DNA of 64,000 bases from an uncultured Prevotellaceae bacterium. Lineage in GTDB: Bacteria; Bacteroidota; Bacteroidia; Bacteroidales; Muribaculaceae. A program made the translations under genes and the position numbers. The stretch is taken from assembly GCA_900318345.1 (NCBI GenBank), contig ONKD01000009.1, forward strand, positions 1 to 64,000, in the 5' to 3' direction. The notes under the pieces are model-generated. The model did not search any database, had not been told where the DNA came from, and saw only the letters and a program-made list of their open reading frames with translations. This document shows positions 1 through 8,334 of this stretch, one piece after another; position 1 is the stretch's first letter; every line of letters begins with the position of its first letter.

Positions 1-935
1 TTGAGTTCCTTGACCAACTGGGCCGTGAACTCGCGCTGCCCCTCGATGGTGCCAGGCAAACATTGGGAAAAATCCTCCTCGCCACGGTTGACGCCGTCAT
101 GCAGATAGTAGTAGGCCGCCTCGACAATCATCACGGGCTTGCCAGGAAAACGCACGGCCAACGAGTCGAGCGTAGCACCCAGGTTGGGAATAGTGCCATG
201 CCACATGGGATAGTAACTCAAGCCGATGATGTCATAGTCCAAACCAGCCTGCTCTAAGCGGTCATAATAGTTGCGGGTCATGGGCCACTGGCCAGCTTTC
301 TCGGTGTGAATGATGATGCCCGCATCAGGGCAAATCTCTCGGCAAGCCTTACAGCCAGCCTTGAGCAAGGCGGTGAACACGTCCCAATTGGCACCCTCCA
401 TGGGGTCAACGCGGCCAACTGGCCAGTCCATGCCGAAGGTGATCTCGTTGCCCACCTGAATGGTCTTAGGCTCCACGCCAGCGGCCTTCAGAGCCAGCAG
501 GCAATGGCGGGTATAGCGGTAGATGCTGTCGGCCAAGGCCTTTCCTTCGAGCCCCTCCCATCGCTTAGGCGTGAACTGCTTAGCGGGATCGGCCCATGTG
601 TCACTGTAATGGAAATCGAGCATCACCTCAAAACCCCTGGCCCTGATGGTCTTGCACAGGTCAATCACATAGTCCAAGTCCTGGCACACGCCCTCGTCAT
701 GATGCTGACCCGGTGCATTCTGCGGGTCCACAAACAGGCGCACACGCATCATGTTCCATCCCTGCTGCCTGAACAAGTCATAGGGATCCACCGTCACGCC
801 ACATGTATCCTTGTAAATCACTCCATTGCGGGCATTGGCGCTCATCATCGAGATGTCACCACCCAGCCACGACCGTGCCGCCAGCGGCATCACCGCCGCC
901 AGTGCCAGCATCATCAAAATCACTCGTCTCATCAT
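1..935 (-). CDS. Glycoside hydrolase family 53 endo-beta-1,4-galactanase (partial)
   Basis: Exported enzyme predicted to cleave beta-1,4-galactan in arabinogalactan or pectin side chains. Reading the minus strand from 935, the protein starts MMRRVILMMLALAAVMPLAA, a clear signal peptide, followed by the GH53 start GGDISMM. VGNEI carries the family acid/base Glu, and MIVEAAYYY carries the nucleophile Glu. About 311 residues are present and the 3' end runs off the window; complete GH53 catalytic domains are about 330-400 residues. ATG codons at 935 and 932 are both possible starts. The gene stands alone here with a tRNA upstream. Family assignment is firm; exact substrate is inferred. Confidence 0.9.
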   Translation of the reverse strand, partial: MMRRVILMMLALAAVMPLAARSWLGGDISMMSANARNGVIYKDTCGVTVDPYDLFRQQGWNMMRVRLFVDPQNAPGQHHDEGVCQDLDYVIDLCKTIRARGFEVMLDFHYSDTWADPAKQFTPKRWEGLEGKALADSIYRYTRHCLLALKAAGVEPKTIQVGNEITFGMDWPVGRVDPMEGANWDVFTALLKAGCKACREICPDAGIIIHTEKAGQWPMTRNYYDRLEQAGLDYDIIGLSYYPMWHGTIPNLGATLDSLAVRFPGKPVMIVEAAYYYLHDGVNRGEEDFSQCLPGTIEGQREFTAQLVKEL

Positions 936-972
936 TGATTGCTCGAATTCTGTTATGTAATTAAAAATAAAA

Positions 973-1002
973 AGTGCCGATAATCAATTGACTACCAGCA
1001 CT
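973..1002 (-). terminator. Terminator of tRNA-Pro
   Basis: Inverted repeat AGTGC/GCACT enclosing a self-complementary AT-rich loop, followed on the minus strand by TTTTTATTTTT. It lies just downstream of the tRNA 3' end. Confidence 0.7.
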
Positions 1003-1013
1003 CTTTTGCGATG

Positions 1014-1088
1014 TCGGGGTGACTAGATTCGAACTAGCGACCCCACGCCCCCCAGACGCGTACTCTAACCGGACTGAGCTACACCCCG
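1014..1088 (-). tRNA. tRNA-Pro (GGG)
   Basis: Minus-strand cloverleaf. The acceptor stem CGGGGTG pairs with CACCCCG. The D arm starts GCTC, the anticodon loop CTGGGGG gives anticodon GGG, and the T loop is TTCGAAT. The discriminator base is A. CCA is not encoded (the genome reads ACA). Confidence 0.95.
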
Positions 1089-1223
1089 ATCGCACTCACG
1101 AAAGCATGATTTGTTTCGTAAAGCGGTGCAAAGGTAATACGGTTCGGTGAACTGACCAAATAATTTGGCAATTATTTTGAATATTTTTCTCGGAGGTAAT
1201 CATTATCGCCTGATACTGAGCAA

Positions 1224-1259
1224 AATAGTGGAGACACAAAATTTTGCGCCTCCACTATT
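1224..1259 (-). terminator. Palindromic hairpin downstream of the aldolase gene
   Basis: AATAGTGGAG (1224-1233) pairs perfectly with CTCCACTATT (1250-1259). The loop contains CAAAATTTTG. It lies 20 bp past the aldolase stop and is followed on the minus strand by TTTTGC, so it can act as a terminator. Its core resembles the palindrome at 40834-40859, which suggests a dispersed repeat used as a terminator. Confidence 0.55.
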
Positions 1260-1278
1260 ATCTTTAATAGGATTTAAA

Positions 1279-2254
1279 TTACTCGGCCTTGCCGTCGCTA
1301 CCCAGCACCTCGATGATTTTGTGCTTGTAGAGTTTAACCATCTCGTCACGGGCGGGGCCGCAATACTTGCGGGGGTCAAACTCGAACAGCAGCGGTAAAG
1401 GCCAGGCGGCTGTCGCTGTCGATGTTGATCTTGCAAACGGCGCTCTTGGCAGCCTTGCGCAACTGGTCCTCGGGGATACCTACTGCATCGGGCAGGTTGC
1501 CACCGTGGGTGTTGATGATGTCAACATACTCCTGAGGTACGCTCGATGAGCCGTGCAGCACGATGGGGAAACCGGGGAGCTTCTTCTCCACTTCCTCGAG
1601 CACGTCAAATGCCAGGGGAGGAGGAACGAGCTTGCCAGTCTTCGGGTCGCGGGTGCACTGCTCGGGTTTGAACTTGTAAGCGCCATGGCTGGTACCGATG
1701 CTGATGGCCAGCGAGTCACAACCGGTGCGGGTAGCGAAGTCGATCACTTCCTCGGGCTTGGTGTAGTGTGATTCCTCGGCAACAACGTCGTCTTCAACGC
1801 CAGCGAGCACACCCAGCTCGGCCTCAACAGTCACGTCAAACTGGTGGGCATATTCAACGACCTTCTTGGTCAGGGCGATGTTCTCCTCGTAGGGGAGTGA
1901 CGAACCATCAATCATTACCGACGAGAAACCGAAGTCTACGCACGACTTGCACAGTTCAAAAGTGTCACCATGGTCCAGATGGAGGCAGATCTGCGGATGC
2001 TCCCAGCCTAACTCCTTGGCATACTCTACAGCGCCCTCGGCCATGTAACGCAGCAGCGTCTGGTTGGCATACTTGCGGGCACCACTGGAAACTTGCAGGA
2101 TGACAGGCGACTTTGTCTCGGCGCAAGCCTTGATGATAGCCTGTAACTGCTCCATGTTGTTAAAGTTGAATGCGGGGATGGCATAGCCGCCATCAATTGC
2201 CTTAGCGAACATCTCGCGGGTGTTCACGAGACCTAAATCCTTGTAATTTACCAT
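1279..2254 (-). CDS. fba: Class II fructose-1,6-bisphosphate aldolase with a C-terminal frameshift
   Basis: Cytosolic Zn-dependent glycolytic enzyme that splits or forms fructose-1,6-bisphosphate. The reading frame from 2254 starts MVNYKDLGLVNTREMF and holds the zinc-site motif HLDHGD, then VEAELG, IGTSHGAYKF and the phosphate-loop HGSSSVPQEY. It stops at 1376 right after DSRLAFTAAVR. The expected C-terminus continues in another frame (FEFDPRKYCGPARDEMVK...) to a TAA at 1279. The span is 976 bp, not a multiple of three. Compared with Bacteroides homologues as I recall them, roughly 8-9 residues seem to be missing between TAAVR and EFDPRKY. This fits a small frameshifting deletion (26 bp would restore frame) or an assembly error. 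A nonfunctional aldolase would be surprising in such an organism. Confidence 0.85.
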
Positions 2255-2306
2255 AAGTTTTGTAAAAGATTGAAATTTGGATTAAACCATGTTTGTTATT
2301 ATGCGG

Positions 2307-2337
2307 CAAAGATATAACATTTTGTGCACTGCAACAA
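2307..2337 (-). promoter_or_regulatory. Promoter of the aldolase gene
   Basis: Minus-strand -7 box TATCTTTG (2307-2314) with a TTG at 2335-2337, 20 bp upstream. This matches the Bacteroidetes primary-sigma consensus TAnnTTTG with an upstream TTTG/TTG. It lies about 50 bp before the aldolase ATG. Confidence 0.75.
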
Positions 2338-2413
2338 GCCAATGATGATAATTTTTAGTTTATCTGATTTATTGTATAAAAAACATTAAAAAACCAATAA
2401 TGATTGTTAATAT

Positions 2414-2444
2414 TTTGTTGTGTTGATTATTTTTATTATATTTG
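2414..2444 (+). promoter_or_regulatory. Promoter of the dockerin-tailed exported protein; long leader
   Basis: TTTG (2414-2417) and TATATTTG (2437-2444) with a 19-bp spacer. The gap 2255-2635 holds this promoter, the divergent aldolase promoter and a leader of about 185 nt ending in AT-rich sequence before the ATG at 2636. No SD motif is seen and no known riboswitch is recognised. Confidence 0.7.
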
Positions 2445-2635
2445 CAAGCAATAGAAAGGTTGCTTTTTCATGTTGCAAGTTCCCTTGCTATCTTTCGGTT
2501 GATTTTCAACGAGATGAACATTATACGGTAACCGCAAGCAGGCAGCAAAAGTAACTGAATGTAAAACATTTATAACTTAGTTTGACCTAGTATTAATATC
2601 TGTATATTTTTTACCTTTTTAAATTTATTTGCATT

Positions 2636-4168
2636 ATGAAGAAATTATTACTGTTAGCTGCCATGGCAGCAGTAGCACTAGGCGCAAGCGCTGGCTACAC
2701 AATCGAGAAAGTGTGGACGCTCAATGCTCCCTCCATCTTCACAACAACCAATGACGTAAGGCAGGGCTTTGGCATGAACGGCAAGTTCTACATCCACAAC
2801 AAGGCTGATCAATTAGTGTATGAGGTTGACCAAAACGGTCTGACGGGTGTGACGTTTGAGGGCGGTGCCAACTGCGGCATATCCCGCGATGAGGCCGGAA
2901 ACATCCTCGTGAGCAACGCTGCCTTCCCTGGCAGCTGGGTCGAGGCAACCATCAAGGTCATCAACCCCGCGACAGGCGAAGTCATGGAGTATGTCGTGCC
3001 CGAGGAGTGCGGCCTGATTGGCCGCTGCGACTTCATCGGCTTTGCCAAGGGTAACTTCTTTAATGATGGCACGCTGTATCTCACCGGATGGACAAACAAC
3101 GATATTTACACCGACGGTGTAGCCATCTTCAACGTTGCTGATGGAGAAGTTGATGGTGACAATTGCTATCTTGCTCAATGCGCTGGTTTGGCAACCAACA
3201 CATCGACCGTCATCAACTACTACAACGACCTGAACGGCAATCCCGCCTTGTTGTTCGCTTATCGCAGTGGTGCTCCCGGCAAGCTGGTAGCAGATGGCGA
3301 CAATTTCACCCGCACAGGTCTCGTGCTGCCCAACAAGGGCGCTTGCAATGGTGTATTCCCCTTCATTTTCGATGGCAAAGAACTCTTCTTGTATCCTACC
3401 GTGCCTAACTATCAGGACGGTTTTGCTATCGCTGAGGCGAGTGCTGAGGCTCCTATCGTTGAGGTTCCCTCATCGGTAAGCGCTAACCCCAACGGCATCC
3501 AGTGCAACTGGCTCAATGCCGAAGTTAACGGGAATGTTGTGACCGTATATCAATATGTTCCCGGTGGCCAGATTTCGGTTTATCAGCTGACCAAGGAGGA
3601 CGATGCTCCTAATGTTTACATGATGGGTGGCGACGACCAGCCTTGGGATTGCACCAGCGGCACCTTGTTTGAATATGATGCCGAGAATGATGTTTACACC
3701 GCTACCATCACCTTCCCCGCTGAACTGAACTATTTCGGCTTCACCACCGAACTCGCCGAGAACAATGACGATGGTGGCTGGGCTTACATTGAGCCCTTCC
3801 GCTTCGGTGCCATTGCCGACGAGGGTACCGACTACTGGTACACTGGCGAAGAGGAGTTCATTTCACTGACCTGGGATGTTTATCATGCAATCCGCATCCC
3901 CGGTGGTGAGTACAAGCTGACCGTTGACCTCAACGAGATGAAGCTCTATGTCGAGGATCTCAATCCTCAAGGCCTGCGTGGTGACGTGAACGATGACCAT
4001 GCTGTGAACATCTCGGACGTAACCTCCCTGATCGACTACCTGCTGAGTGGTAACGCCGAGAACGTTAACCTGGTTAACGCCGACTGCAACCTTGTGGACG
4101 GTGTCAACATCGCCGACGTAACCTCCCTCATCGACTTCCTGTTGAGCGGCACCTGGCCTGCCGAATAA
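2636..4168 (+). CDS. Exported protein with SusE/F-like domain and C-terminal dockerin-like module
   Basis: A 510-residue protein of unknown function. The signal peptide is MKKLLLLAAMAAVALGASA. Residues about 20-320 look like a repetitive beta-rich (propeller-like) region. Residues about 325-441 (NVYMMGGDDQPWDC ... GEYKLTVDLNEMKLYVE) resemble the C-terminal beta-sandwich domains of SusE/SusF-type starch-binding proteins. Residues about 446-508 form a two-repeat dockerin-like module: GDVNDDHAVNISDVTSLIDY and, after a linker, GVNIADVTSLIDFLLSG. The second calcium loop is degenerate. There is no T9SS-like tail after the dockerin, so it may be retained by protein binding (inference). It has its own promoter and terminator. 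Confidence 0.75.
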   Translation: MKKLLLLAAMAAVALGASAGYTIEKVWTLNAPSIFTTTNDVRQGFGMNGKFYIHNKADQLVYEVDQNGLTGVTFEGGANCGISRDEAGNILVSNAAFPGSWVEATIKVINPATGEVMEYVVPEECGLIGRCDFIGFAKGNFFNDGTLYLTGWTNNDIYTDGVAIFNVADGEVDGDNCYLAQCAGLATNTSTVINYYNDLNGNPALLFAYRSGAPGKLVADGDNFTRTGLVLPNKGACNGVFPFIFDGKELFLYPTVPNYQDGFAIAEASAEAPIVEVPSSVSANPNGIQCNWLNAEVNGNVVTVYQYVPGGQISVYQLTKEDDAPNVYMMGGDDQPWDCTSGTLFEYDAENDVYTATITFPAELNYFGFTTELAENNDDGGWAYIEPFRFGAIADEGTDYWYTGEEEFISLTWDVYHAIRIPGGEYKLTVDLNEMKLYVEDLNPQGLRGDVNDDHAVNISDVTSLIDYLLSGNAENVNLVNADCNLVDGVNIADVTSLIDFLLSGTWPAE

Positions 4169-4193
4169 GCTTAATCGATAGACCCTACCCTAT

Positions 4194-4224
4194 AGCAGGG
4201 GATTCTCAAGCAGAGTCCCCTGCT
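4194..4224 (+). terminator. Terminator after the dockerin-tailed protein
   Basis: AGCAGGGGA (4194-4202) pairs with TCCCCTGCT (4216-4224), followed by TGTTATTTT. Confidence 0.8.
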
Positions 4225-4246
4225 TGTTATTTTCCTGGGCTCATTG

Positions 4247-4277
4247 TTGGCTTTACCAATAAATATAGCTATCTTTG
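4247..4277 (+). promoter_or_regulatory. Promoter of speA
   Basis: TTGG at 4247 and TATCTTTG at 4270-4277 with a 20-bp spacer. The leader to the GTG start is about 35 nt. Confidence 0.75.
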
Positions 4278-4318
4278 CGCTCACAATAAATATTAACGAC
4301 TAAAACAAACCTATCGCC

Positions 4319-6235
4319 GTGTCAGCAATCAACAAATGGCGCATCGAGGATAGCGCCGAACTCTACAACATCGGAGGCTGGGGCCTCAAGTACTTCTCCA
4401 TCAACGAGAACGGCCACGCTACGGTCACACCCAAGAGCAGTTGTGTCTCGGTGGACTTGGCCGACGTGATGGACGAGCTGCATTCCCGCAAGGTGACGGC
4501 TCCCGTGCTGCTGCGTTTCCCCGACATCCTGGATAACCGAATCGACAAGATTTCCAGCTGCTTCAAGAAGGCGGCCAAGGAATATGAGTACCAGGGGGCC
4601 AATTTCATCGTCTACCCCATCAAGGTGAACCAGATGAGGCAGGTGGTGGAGGAAATCATCGGCCATGGCAAGAAGTTCAACATCGGCCTTGAAGCCGGCA
4701 GCAAGCCCGAGTTGCACGCTGTGCTGGCCAGCAACATGACCGACCTGAACGCCAACCCCGTCATCATCTGCAACGGTTACAAGGACGAGGGCTACATCGA
4801 GCTGGCCCTGCTGGCACAGAAGATGGGTCGCCGCATCTTTGTCGTTGTCGAAAAACTCAGCGAGCTCGACCTGATCGACCAGGTGGCACAACGGCTGCAC
4901 ATCCGCCCCAACATCGGGTTCCGCATCAAGCTGTCGAGCAGCGGCAGCGGCAAGTGGGAAGAAAGCGGCGGCGACAGCAGCAAGTTTGGCTTGAACACCA
5001 GCGAGTTGTTCAGCGCCATCGACTACTTGCACGAGCACAAACTGGAGGACTGTCTCAAGCTCATCCACTTCCACATCGGCAGTCAGATCACCAAGATACG
5101 CCGCATCAAGAACGCCCTACGCGAGGCCTCGCAGTTCTATGTACAGTTGGCCAAGCTGGGCTTTGAGGTGGAGTATGTCGACATTGGCGGTGGCCTGGGC
5201 GTGGACTATGACGGCACGCGCTCCAGCGGCAGCAGCCACTCGATGAACTACAGCATCCAGGAGTATGTCAACGACGCGGTCTATACCCTTGTTGACGCGA
5301 GCAATAAGAACGGGCTCAAGCACCCCAACATCATCACCGAGAGCGGCCGCTCGTTGACCGCCCACCACTCGGTACTCGTCGTTGATGTGCTCGAGACGAC
5401 CTCCCTGCCCGAGTGGGACGAGAAGGTTGACACGGTGAGCGAGGATGACAACGAACTGGTGCGCGACATGTATGAGATCTGGGACAAGATCAACCAGGCC
5501 CGCCTGCTTGAGGACTGGCACGACGCGCTGCAGATTCGTGACGAGGCACTGGACCGCTTCTCGCTGGGACTCATCGACCTGCGCACCCGCGCGATGGTCG
5601 AGAAACTGTTCTGGTCAATCGCCCGCGACGTGGATGGCCTTGTCCGCAACATGAAACACGCACCCGACGAGTTGCGCTCGGTGAGCCGCATGCTGCCCGA
5701 CAAATACTTCTGCAACTTCTCGCTCTTCCAGTCACTGCCCGACGCATGGGCCATCGACCAGGTGTTCCCCGTGATGCCCATCGACCGCCTGAATGAGCGC
5801 CCCACGCGCTTTGCCACCATGCAGGACATGACCTGTGACAGCGACGGCAAGCTCAACAACTTCATCTCGGCCCAGGGCATCGCCCATTCGCTGCCCGTCC
5901 ACAAACTCAAACCAGGCCAGCACTACTACTTGGGAATCTTCCTCGTGGGAGCCTATCAAGAGATCCTGGGCGACATGCACAACCTGTTTGGCGACACCAA
6001 TGCGGTGCACATCAACGTTTTCAAGGACCATTACGAGATTGACCAGGTGATTGACGGCGAGACTGTTGCCGAGGTGCTCGACTATGTGGAGTTCAACCCC
6101 AAGCAGCTCGTGCGCAACGTCGAGACCTGGGTGAGCGAGTCCATCCGCTCGGGCAAGATCACGGGCGACGAGGGCAACGAGTTCGTCCGCAACTTCCGCA
6201 GCGGCCTTTACGGCTACACCTATTTGGAGAAATAA
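4319..6235 (+). CDS. speA: Biosynthetic arginine decarboxylase
   Basis: PLP enzyme converting arginine to agmatine and CO2, the first step of the agmatine route to putrescine. The 638 residues match the length of the SpeA family (about 630-660). The N-terminus WRIEDSAELYNIGGWG is typical. FIVYPIKVNQ (about residue 98) carries the PLP lysine, HFHIGSQ (about 251) and DIGGGLGVDY (about 289) line the cofactor site, and ITESGRSLTAHHSVL (about 340) completes the barrel. The C-terminal helical and sheet domains are intact. The start is GTG at 4319; no ATG fits and it sits about 40 nt after the promoter. It is followed by a palindromic repeat and then truA. Confidence 0.95.
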   Translation: MSAINKWRIEDSAELYNIGGWGLKYFSINENGHATVTPKSSCVSVDLADVMDELHSRKVTAPVLLRFPDILDNRIDKISSCFKKAAKEYEYQGANFIVYPIKVNQMRQVVEEIIGHGKKFNIGLEAGSKPELHAVLASNMTDLNANPVIICNGYKDEGYIELALLAQKMGRRIFVVVEKLSELDLIDQVAQRLHIRPNIGFRIKLSSSGSGKWEESGGDSSKFGLNTSELFSAIDYLHEHKLEDCLKLIHFHIGSQITKIRRIKNALREASQFYVQLAKLGFEVEYVDIGGGLGVDYDGTRSSGSSHSMNYSIQEYVNDAVYTLVDASNKNGLKHPNIITESGRSLTAHHSVLVVDVLETTSLPEWDEKVDTVSEDDNELVRDMYEIWDKINQARLLEDWHDALQIRDEALDRFSLGLIDLRTRAMVEKLFWSIARDVDGLVRNMKHAPDELRSVSRMLPDKYFCNFSLFQSLPDAWAIDQVFPVMPIDRLNERPTRFATMQDMTCDSDGKLNNFISAQGIAHSLPVHKLKPGQHYYLGIFLVGAYQEILGDMHNLFGDTNAVHINVFKDHYEIDQVIDGETVAEVLDYVEFNPKQLVRNVETWVSESIRSGKITGDEGNEFVRNFRSGLYGYTYLEK

Positions 6236-6245
6236 TTCCCAACAA

Positions 6246-6310
6246 CCTCACGCTAAGTCGCTAAGAATTATTTAATATAAAACTTAGCGCCTTTGCGTCT
6301 TAGCGTGAGG
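6246..6310. repeat. REP-like palindromic repeat, copy 1
   Basis: A perfect 12-bp inverted repeat, CCTCACGCTAAG (6246-6257) and CTTAGCGTGAGG (6299-6310), contains a second pair CTAAG (6261-6265)/CTTAG (6283-6287). The right arm reads CTTAGCGCCTTTGCGTCTTA. A related element lies at 49781-49845. It fills the gap between speA and truA. Confidence 0.7.
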
Positions 6311-6325
6311 TCAACACGACAGGCA

Positions 6326-7060
6326 ATGCGTTTTTTTATCAGGCTTGGTTACAAGGGAGCGGCCTACCACGGGTGGCAGGTGCAGCCCCACGACACCTCG
6401 GTGCAGCAAGTCATCGAGGAGGCGCTCGCGACCCTGCTTCAAGCACCAACGCCCATCACTGGCGCTGGCCGCACCGATGCAGGCGTCAACGCCCGCCTGA
6501 TGGTTGCCCACTTTGACACCGAGCGGCCCATCGCCGACCTCAACCGCTTCGTCCACAGCCTCAACGCCATCCTGCCGCCCGACATCGCCATCTACAGCAT
6601 CGCGCCTGTCCACGATGACGCTCATGCCCGCTTTGATGCCACCAGCCGCACCTACAAGTACTTTGCTGTCACGAGAAAAGACCCCTTCCGCTACCCGTTG
6701 AGCTGGAAATGTCCGCCAGATCTTGACTTTGAGCTGATGAATCAGGCGGCAGCCCGTCTGCTGGATTACACCGACTTCACCTCATTCTCTAAGCTGCACA
6801 CCGACGTCAAGACCAACAACTGCCGCGTCACTCACGCTGCATGGACTCATGAGGATGATCAATGGGTGTTTACCATCACCGCCGACCGCTTCCTGCGCAA
6901 CATGGTGCGCGCCATCGTCGGCACCCTCGTCGAGGTGGGCCGCCACAAGATGACCGTGGAGCAATTCTGTGATGTCATCGAGCGCAAGGACCGCTGCGCC
7001 GCCGGCACCTCCATGCCCGGCCACGCCCTCTTCCTCTGGGACATCACCTACCCCTTCTAG
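6326..7060 (+). CDS. truA: tRNA pseudouridine(38-40) synthase TruA
   Basis: Makes pseudouridine at positions 38-40 in tRNA anticodon arms. The protein is 244 residues from ATG 6326 (MRFFIRLGYKGAAYHGWQ). GAGRTDAGVNA contains the catalytic Asp at about residue 51, and the C-terminal RFLRNMVRAIVGTL block is typical. An upstream TTG at 6293 would add residues encoded by the palindromic repeat, so ATG 6326 is preferred. It stands downstream of speA in the same direction and might be read through from speA, though the repeat between them could attenuate that. Confidence 0.93.
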   Translation: MRFFIRLGYKGAAYHGWQVQPHDTSVQQVIEEALATLLQAPTPITGAGRTDAGVNARLMVAHFDTERPIADLNRFVHSLNAILPPDIAIYSIAPVHDDAHARFDATSRTYKYFAVTRKDPFRYPLSWKCPPDLDFELMNQAAARLLDYTDFTSFSKLHTDVKTNNCRVTHAAWTHEDDQWVFTITADRFLRNMVRAIVGTLVEVGRHKMTVEQFCDVIERKDRCAAGTSMPGHALFLWDITYPF

Positions 7061-7120
7061 AGAAGGTGATTTAGATTTTCAATACATTCTATCTCTTGAG
7101 ACGAAAACCTTGGATAATGG

Positions 7121-7151
7121 TTGCTTTTAGCTTCATTTTTCATTATTTTTG
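7121..7151 (+). promoter_or_regulatory. Promoter of the YhcG-type gene
   Basis: TTG (7121-7123) and TATTTTTG (7144-7151) with a 20-bp spacer. Transcription should start near 7157, so the TTG at 7149 cannot be the start codon and the ATG at 7191 is the likely start. Confidence 0.65.
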
Positions 7152-7190
7152 CCGACAAATAACTATCAAGATTCCAAACAGGTTGTGTTT

Positions 7191-8288
7191 ATGAATAAGG
7201 AAGAGCAGAATCAAGAACGGTTGGAAGGGAAAAAGGTAGCTTTAGGGTCACCTTTTCCCATTACCCCTTCGTCAGCCGAAATGCCGATGTGGTACCGCGA
7301 TTTGCTGAATAGCATCAAACAACTGGTTACCACAGGGCGGCGGCAAGTTATGTGGTCGGCAAATGTTCAAATGTCGATGATGTATTATCAGATTGGCCGT
7401 GAAATCCTGCAGCGTCAAAGTGCAGAGGGATGGGGCAGCAAGGTTGTGAACCGACTTTCAGCTGACTTGAAAAAAACTTTTCCTGAGATGAACGGTTTTT
7501 CCCCTCGAAACCTAAAGTACATGCGACAGTTTGCAGAATCTTGGCCAGACATTTCAATTGTGCAACGGTGCGTTGCACAATTACCATGGCGACACAATAT
7601 CTGCCTGATGGAAAAAGTAAAAGAGCCCAACAGACGCCTAGTATACGCCATGGCGGCAATTCAGCATGGATGGAGTAAATCCACATTGGAATTGCAATTG
7701 GAAAGCTACTCATTGGAGCGCATTGGGAAAGCGCCCTCAAATTTCGACATGACCCTTCCTGATGTACAGACGGACATGGTCCAACAGATGTTTAAAGACC
7801 CTTATCTGCTTGACTTTACAGGAGCAGATGCTGATAGCAGAGAGAAAGAAATAGAGGACAGACTCACTAACCACATTACTCAATTCTTGCTGGAGCTGGG
7901 ACAAGGATTCTCATTTGTGGGACGACAAGTGCATCTAGAGATGGCTGGCCATGACTATTATATCGATATGCTATTCTATCATTTGAAACTCAGGTGTTTT
8001 GTCGTGATAGAATTAAAAGCTATTCCATTTGATCCTGCAATGATGGGACAATTAGCCTTTTACCAGTCCGTTATCGACCACACCTTACGGCATGAGACAG
8101 ATGGCAAGACCATTGGCTTGCTTCTCGTCAAGAGTAAAGACGAGACCATTGTCAGGTACTCCTTGGAAGGCATCAATAAACCCATTGGAGTGGCATCATG
8201 GGAAACTATGATAAAGAACGAAATTGCAGACAAATGGAAGTCATCGCTCCCGACAATCGAAGAACTAGAGCACGAGCTCAACAAGTGA
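7191..8288 (+). CDS. YhcG / DUF1016 family PDDEXK nuclease-like protein
   Basis: 365 residues from ATG 7191. The N-terminal DUF1016 helical domain (VMWSANVQMSMMYYQIGREI, then GFSPRNLKYMRQFAE) is followed by a C-terminal PDDEXK-like core: YYIDMLFYH supplies the Asp, and CFVVIELKAI supplies the E-x-K. QLAFYQSV follows as in this family. YhcG-type proteins are putative nucleases, and some have been discussed with mobile DNA or defence loci; a cellular role here is unproven. The gene is more AT-rich than its neighbours speA and truA. It stands alone with its own promoter and just precedes an AT-rich LRR gene, so the pair may be a transferred insertion. Confidence 0.85.
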   Translation: MNKEEQNQERLEGKKVALGSPFPITPSSAEMPMWYRDLLNSIKQLVTTGRRQVMWSANVQMSMMYYQIGREILQRQSAEGWGSKVVNRLSADLKKTFPEMNGFSPRNLKYMRQFAESWPDISIVQRCVAQLPWRHNICLMEKVKEPNRRLVYAMAAIQHGWSKSTLELQLESYSLERIGKAPSNFDMTLPDVQTDMVQQMFKDPYLLDFTGADADSREKEIEDRLTNHITQFLLELGQGFSFVGRQVHLEMAGHDYYIDMLFYHLKLRCFVVIELKAIPFDPAMMGQLAFYQSVIDHTLRHETDGKTIGLLLVKSKDETIVRYSLEGINKPIGVASWETMIKNEIADKWKSSLPTIEELEHELNK

Positions 8289-8334
8289 TTTAAATTGACT
8301 CTCTTCAACATTATAATAATAAAACCAAAACGAC

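Noticed and set aside
306-938. A 210-codon plus-strand frame near the window start
   Set aside because: It is antisense to the GH53 gene, which has a signal peptide and catalytic motifs. The plus frame has no recognisable domain.
7191-8288. YhcG-type gene as part of a restriction-modification system
   Set aside because: No methyltransferase, specificity or helicase gene lies beside it.
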